The position numbers were made by a program, and so were the translations under genes. Under the pieces are notes generated by a model. The model made no database searches and was not told the origin of the DNA. It saw only the letters and a list, made by a program, of their open reading frames with translations. From Loxodes magnus (taxonomy: Eukaryota > Ciliophora > Karyorelictea > Loxodida > Loxodidae), in the NCBI GenBank assembly GCA_946699065.1, contig CAMPDV010000946.1, positions 94,394-158,393 of the forward strand: 64,000 nucleotides of DNA, read 5' to 3'. Of this stretch, positions 59,375-64,000 are shown in pieces. Positions within the stretch are counted from its first letter, which is position 1; the number at the start of each line of letters is the position of its first letter.

Positions 59375-62300
59375 TTGAAAACTGTCCCAGTGCTCACTTA
59401 GCGAACTTATTTATTTTCTATGATTTTATTTAATTTTATTAATCTGAACAAGCTGATCTTAGTTTCTAATCTAGACTGAAGATAATTCTAGATGTTTGGT
59501 TTAAAAAATAATCCTAAATAAGAAAACTTACCCTCTTAGGTCTGTTAGTTATTCTTAAATTATTTTAATTTAATTTTAATCTTAAGCTGCTAATTTATTT
59601 GCCTCTGGATTAAGGCTTATCTATGAATCTTCCTTCAATTTGCTTATTTTTTCTTTTTTCATGCAGTTTATATTAAGTTAAGATAATTTCTTTTCTCTTT
59701 CAAGTAAAATCAATACAGAGTAGCTTCAAACTTACTTTTAAACTTTATTAGATCAGCACTCTTCTTTTAATATCTGTTATGATATTAAAAATAATTCCTA
59801 TTTTAGCCTTTTTTAAGTCTATTTAATTTAACTATATTTAATTATAAAATATTTGCTTGACACTTTATAAGGCTTATAATAAGAAAAGGCTCCTATTCCT
59901 TTTATTTTGTTCTATAGTGTTGGTTCTTGATTTTTAATTTAAAGTTTATATTGCTAATATGTTTAAGAAGCTAAGTCATATATATCTTCTCTTAGCAGTC
60001 ACTCATATATTTATCCTATCTATTATAAATTACTATCTTACTTTCCTTTCTAATCTATTGTTCAAATTTAAAGTAATAAAGCTTATTATTTCATTTTAGC
60101 TTAGCTTTAATTTTAGTTGCTATTAGATTTAAGCTTTGGGCGCTATATTTTAGTTCAAAAATATAATAGAGGTTTTTGGAAGGGAGAAGCAGGATATACG
60201 TAAATAAGACAAAAAATAGTTTTAGGTTAATTAAGTGTGGTAAATAGCTTCCATGGTGTTCCAGATATTATATAGGACGAAGATACGATCATGATAAGAG
60301 ATATCAAGACTAGGAGTTGCAAGTAAGGTTAGTAACAAGATAAGCATAAAAAATTAATCTAATAGAAACTAAATTAAGTAGAATTAGTGGAGACAAATTT
60401 AAAGAACAAAGGTTAATATTGTACAATCTCAGCAGCTTAGAGTAAGCTTAAGAGATGCAATATTAAATTGCTAAAACTATTAGAATATATTTCTAAATCC
60501 TATTTAGGTTAAGTTAATTGTTGTATATAATGACTTCGCTATAAAGGAATTAAAAGAATATATGAATGCTATTGAAAGTTGTCTAGCTAAAGAATCTAAA
60601 TAAGATAGTAAGATTAGACTATCAAGAATTGAAGATAGGCTTATTTATAATTATAGAAGAAGAAAGCTAATTCTAATACATTCAAATAAAGTAGAAAAAA
60701 AATAACTTACTCAGTTGGTAATTAGATAGTGAGCTAAAATTTATTTATGAAGTATCACTTTGAAGTAAAAAAGAAGAGAATGGGTATCTATTATTCATGG
60801 ATCCTACTATTATATGGTAATTAAAAGTAGAAATAAGAAAGCTGGTAAAATAAACAGTTTTGAAAAAGGTTTTTGCTATAGTTCATAATTAATTTTAAAG
60901 CTAAGGCTTAATGTAATCTCTCAGATATTAATAATTATTTTTAGCAAAACAGTAATTTAATAACTTTATAAACATTAAATTAAATTGATATCTTTAAATC
61001 ATTCTTTGCTTAAATCTATTTTTATAAGAGTATTAATTTTACAATATTATAATACTAAAACTAATACTTAGTTATTAACGCAAATTTATCCACTTTTTAA
61101 TATCTAATTTTCTTCTTTATAATTTATTATTTTGATTTATATTCTTTCTCTTAGTAGCTGAACTTAAATAATATAAAGGTAGATTTGACTATAATGTACG
61201 TAAAATCTTGCAATGTTAAGATGAATCAGCCTTTCTCTCTTATTATGTTTAATCAAATTCTTAGCTGAATATGGATTTCATAATGCTTCTTTAATATATA
61301 ATTTCATTATTCTTTTTAGTCCTTTTATAAATCTTCCTTCTGAGCTATCTGCTTTATATCCATAAATAAGATCCTTGGCTTAAGCTATAACAAACTATGT
61401 TGGCTGCTTAATCTTATTACTAATTATTCTTCTTGGTATCTTTAATATCTTAAAACTTTTGCTAATAATAAATCTGCTAGTTTACTTACTAATGAAAAGA
61501 TCTAACTTAACAATATGATAAAATGATTGGGATATTAAAAGAAAATTAAGGAACTAGGGACTAGACTAAGCAGCTTTAAAGCTGAATAAAGTAAAGTTTA
61601 TCTTAATTATAATAATAACTGCTTTATTACCTAAGCATTTTCCAAATATTAAATGTAAGTAACTAAAACTAACCTTAAAGACTCAAAGTAAAGCTTATCA
61701 GAAGATGCTGGACTAATTATGTATCCTTGTGCAAATTTAAATTACTGCTAATGTATATGCTGACTGATAGTTCAATATCTAAAATAAGTAACTAATTAAG
61801 ATAATCTTTCTACTTCCTAACTAGCTAGCTACAGAGAAATAAAGTTAATGCCACTTTATATTTAAAATATTAGAATGAAAATTGCTTAGGAAATATGTTT
61901 AGAAACTTCTTCTATAGTGTTGTTTAGCTTAACAGACCTTCTATTCTTAAGGCTTCTATAAGAATAAGTTTCTGTATTTAAATCTAATTTTTCTACTTGA
62001 TCTTTTCTTAGTTTTAATTAATGAGTGGATGACTTGTAGTTACACTCTATAGTCTAAAGCATGCTCTTATATCTCTTTTTGTTATTATTTTTAATTATAT
62101 TTTGATATTTAAATATTGGGTAGCTTCATTTCTATCAAATATAAACTAAAGATATAAACTGCTTAGCATTTGATATGCTGCAGTAAAGTATCATTGATAG
62201 TATATTTTATTAAATCACTTTTCTTTATTATACTTATGGTTATCCTTTTATATCTAACTATCTTACTAAACTAGATAGTTAGATTTGTCTTCTTAATTAA

Positions 62301-64000
62301 GGTAAAACTATAAATTAATTATATTGTTTTTAAATGAAGGAAATTAAAAAAGGATTAAATGAAAAGGAAAATAAATAATGAGGATTAGACTGTTAATATC
62401 CAATAAGTAGAAAATACTTTAATTATCCTTAAATATAGAAATTTAACATACATAAGGTAGATAATTATAAGCAATTCAAGTATTAGAACAAAAAATATTT
62501 GGAGGGTAAAATAAAATATAGATCCAATAAAGAAGAAAGCTAAGTAATAGTAAATCTAAATCTAATAAAAGAGAAGTAGCAAAATACATTATAAGTTTAA
62601 TTATTCATAAGAGATATTATTTATTTTAGAAATACTTTAATATCTAAGATATCTCTAACTAGTTATTATGACAGATTATTTAAGAGGTTGTAATAAGATT
62701 TAGTCTAGGTAATTGAATAAAGGTGCTTATTTAAAGAACTGTTTCAGTATAAGAAAAGATTATCAGAACCAATATTTAAAGACGTTTGACTACTTTTGCC
62801 TCAAACTTGCAAGCTAAATTGCAAGCGATACATCAATTATTGAAAGTAGAATATGTAGTCAAATTAGAATTGGTTAGAATAACCAGTTCTTCCTACTTTA
62901 GAAAAACTATTCCTCAGGATATTTAGCACCAAAAGTACTAATGGATTCTTAAAATATTTCTTTACAATATTTCGGTAATTTAAATAGGAAAGGTATAATA
63001 TAAGAACGTAATTTAAGCTGGTGACATCTAAGAATCTAAGAAGTTTCGTAGCAAGGTTTAACATTAAGCCATACATTAATACTAGAATCTGCTATATTTC
63101 ATAAAGAAAGAAGTATATAAAGATGCCTAATAGGTATACCCAGATTCTAGATTAAGAAAGGTAGAGAATGCGAAAAGAAGAATCAAGATCCAAAAGAGAT
63201 AAAGTTTTAAAGAAAATATAAGATAAATCTAAAAAAAGCGAAGTAAAAATGGAATGATGAGAAATTTACGAGATCTTAAACTTATTGGATGTAAATTTAT
63301 AATTAAGAAACCAACCTGAAGACTAAAGTTAAAAGCTGATAATCAGCAAAAGTGAATAACTAAAAAAGATATTTAGAGAAGCACTATTCAAAGGAAAACA
63401 TTCCTTAACTTAATTAGGTTTCAGTTCATTTAATATATTTACTAATGAATTAGAAAAGCATCAAGTATCAATGATACTTTTAGCCTAAAATTGCTCTTTT
63501 TGAGGCTGTAAAATGAGTAATTGAAGAAATAGTAAATTTGGTGGGTAAGCAATTTCTCAGTAGAAAAATGATTCTATTATTAATATTAAGAAAAACATCG
63601 ATAATTATAATAGTGCTTTCAAAATTTAGTGCAGAAGGATAAATTTAAACTGCTTGTTTCAATAAACATGCAAGACATGGGAGGGATCTTAAATGCTAAT
63701 GAAAAATTTACAGATCTATATTTAGAAGGGAGATAATTAAAAAAATAAAGCTTAATTTCAATAAAATTCAGATGATAAACTCAAAAACTGGGGTTGAAAG
63801 ATATTTTAGAGCTAATAGATCAAGTTTTAAATAATGTCGATTAGATTAGATAGTAGAAAGATCTTGATGTACTTTAAAGGATTATAACCTATGAAGCAAA
63901 ACTAACTTGAGAAATCAAGAAAAAGGCGGATAAATAAAGATTTTAACCTTTAAATAGAGTCAAACAAATTTGGGCGGTATTTATATATTATAAAATACTG
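59375..64000 (+). repeat. 4.6-kb dispersed repeat, copy 2 (runs off window)
   Basis: Direct copy of 11749-16373; see that entry for landmarks. Single-base indels relative to copy 1 break any shared long frame (for example near 60560, 63330, 63770 and 63790). The conserved ATCTAACTATCT hairpin lies at 62252-62284. The window ends inside or at the end of the copy. The minus-strand frame 62864-63076 is a shadow of a more protein-like plus-strand frame. Confidence 0.85.

Noticed and set aside
62864-63076. Minus-strand 70-residue frame in repeat copy 2
   Set aside because: Leu/Tyr-rich antisense of a plus-strand frame; not kept as a distinct gene.
1-64000. Tetrahymena micronuclear DNA as the source
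   Set aside because: AT content and LINEs would fit, but Tetrahymena uses TGA only as stop, whereas conserved Trp positions here are TGA in several independent genes.
1-64000. CRISPR arrays, bacterial operons, ribosome binding sites
   Set aside because: No regularly spaced identical repeats with unique spacers, and the rRNA, tRNA and retroelement content is eukaryotic.

Overview
The window is about four-fifths A+T and reads as ciliate nuclear DNA with a reassigned genetic code. In every recognisable reading frame TAA and TAG fall where glutamine is expected. TGA repeatedly falls on tryptophan positions: the aromatic position of two CCHC zinc knuckles, the ET-W of a LINE endonuclease, several conserved Trp of the LINE reverse transcriptase and its C-terminal part, and the end of an FkbM-type methyltransferase core. 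UAA/UAG = Gln plus UGA = Trp (with UGA probably also terminating) is the code type known from karyorelict ciliates and Condylostoma. It does not fit Tetrahymena/Paramecium (UGA = stop only) or Blepharisma (UAA/UAG = stop). A standard-code ORF scan therefore shows almost nothing, and every gene here had to be read with that code.

Layout. 0-5 kb: fragments of a zinc-knuckle/coiled-coil protein family on both strands, a frameshifted FkbM-family methyltransferase gene on the minus strand, the 3' end of a LINE, then a relic of the first third of an 18S rRNA gene. 5.5-30.7 kb: AT-rich DNA with decayed dispersed repeats. These include a 4.6-kb unit at 11.7-16.4 kb that recurs at 59.4-64 kb, a diverged 1-kb piece of it at 26.6-27.7 kb, a pair of diverged protein-coding relics at 19.5 and 22.7 kb, and a second 18S relic (minus strand) at 18.0-18.4 kb. 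30.8-33.05 kb: the best intact gene, a 760-residue RING/B-box/coiled-coil/kelch-like protein. 33.1-35.05 kb: simple repeats, a long polypurine tract and a 19-20-bp tandem array. 35.5-39 kb: two tandem zinc-knuckle protein genes and a Lys-rich hypothetical frame. 40.33-40.62 kb: a GC-balanced coding-like island in otherwise AT-rich DNA. 42.4-43.2 kb: another zinc-knuckle family member (minus). 43.7-48.3 kb: a LINE with ORF1-like, endonuclease and reverse-transcriptase regions, broken by frameshifts and a damaged catalytic box. 48.3-59.4 kb: AT-rich DNA with two tRNA relics at 52.5-52.7 kb.

Overall this looks like a transposon- and relic-rich chromosomal region with one probably functional host gene. 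The most novel items are the code evidence and the family of stand-alone CCHC proteins that share a C-terminal G-K-x-N-K-G-D/E motif embedded in a covarying hairpin. Because no codon is an unconditional stop, ORF length is not evidence here. Calls rest on recognised motifs, or on agreement between diverged copies, and single-base frameshifts could be either decay or assembly errors.
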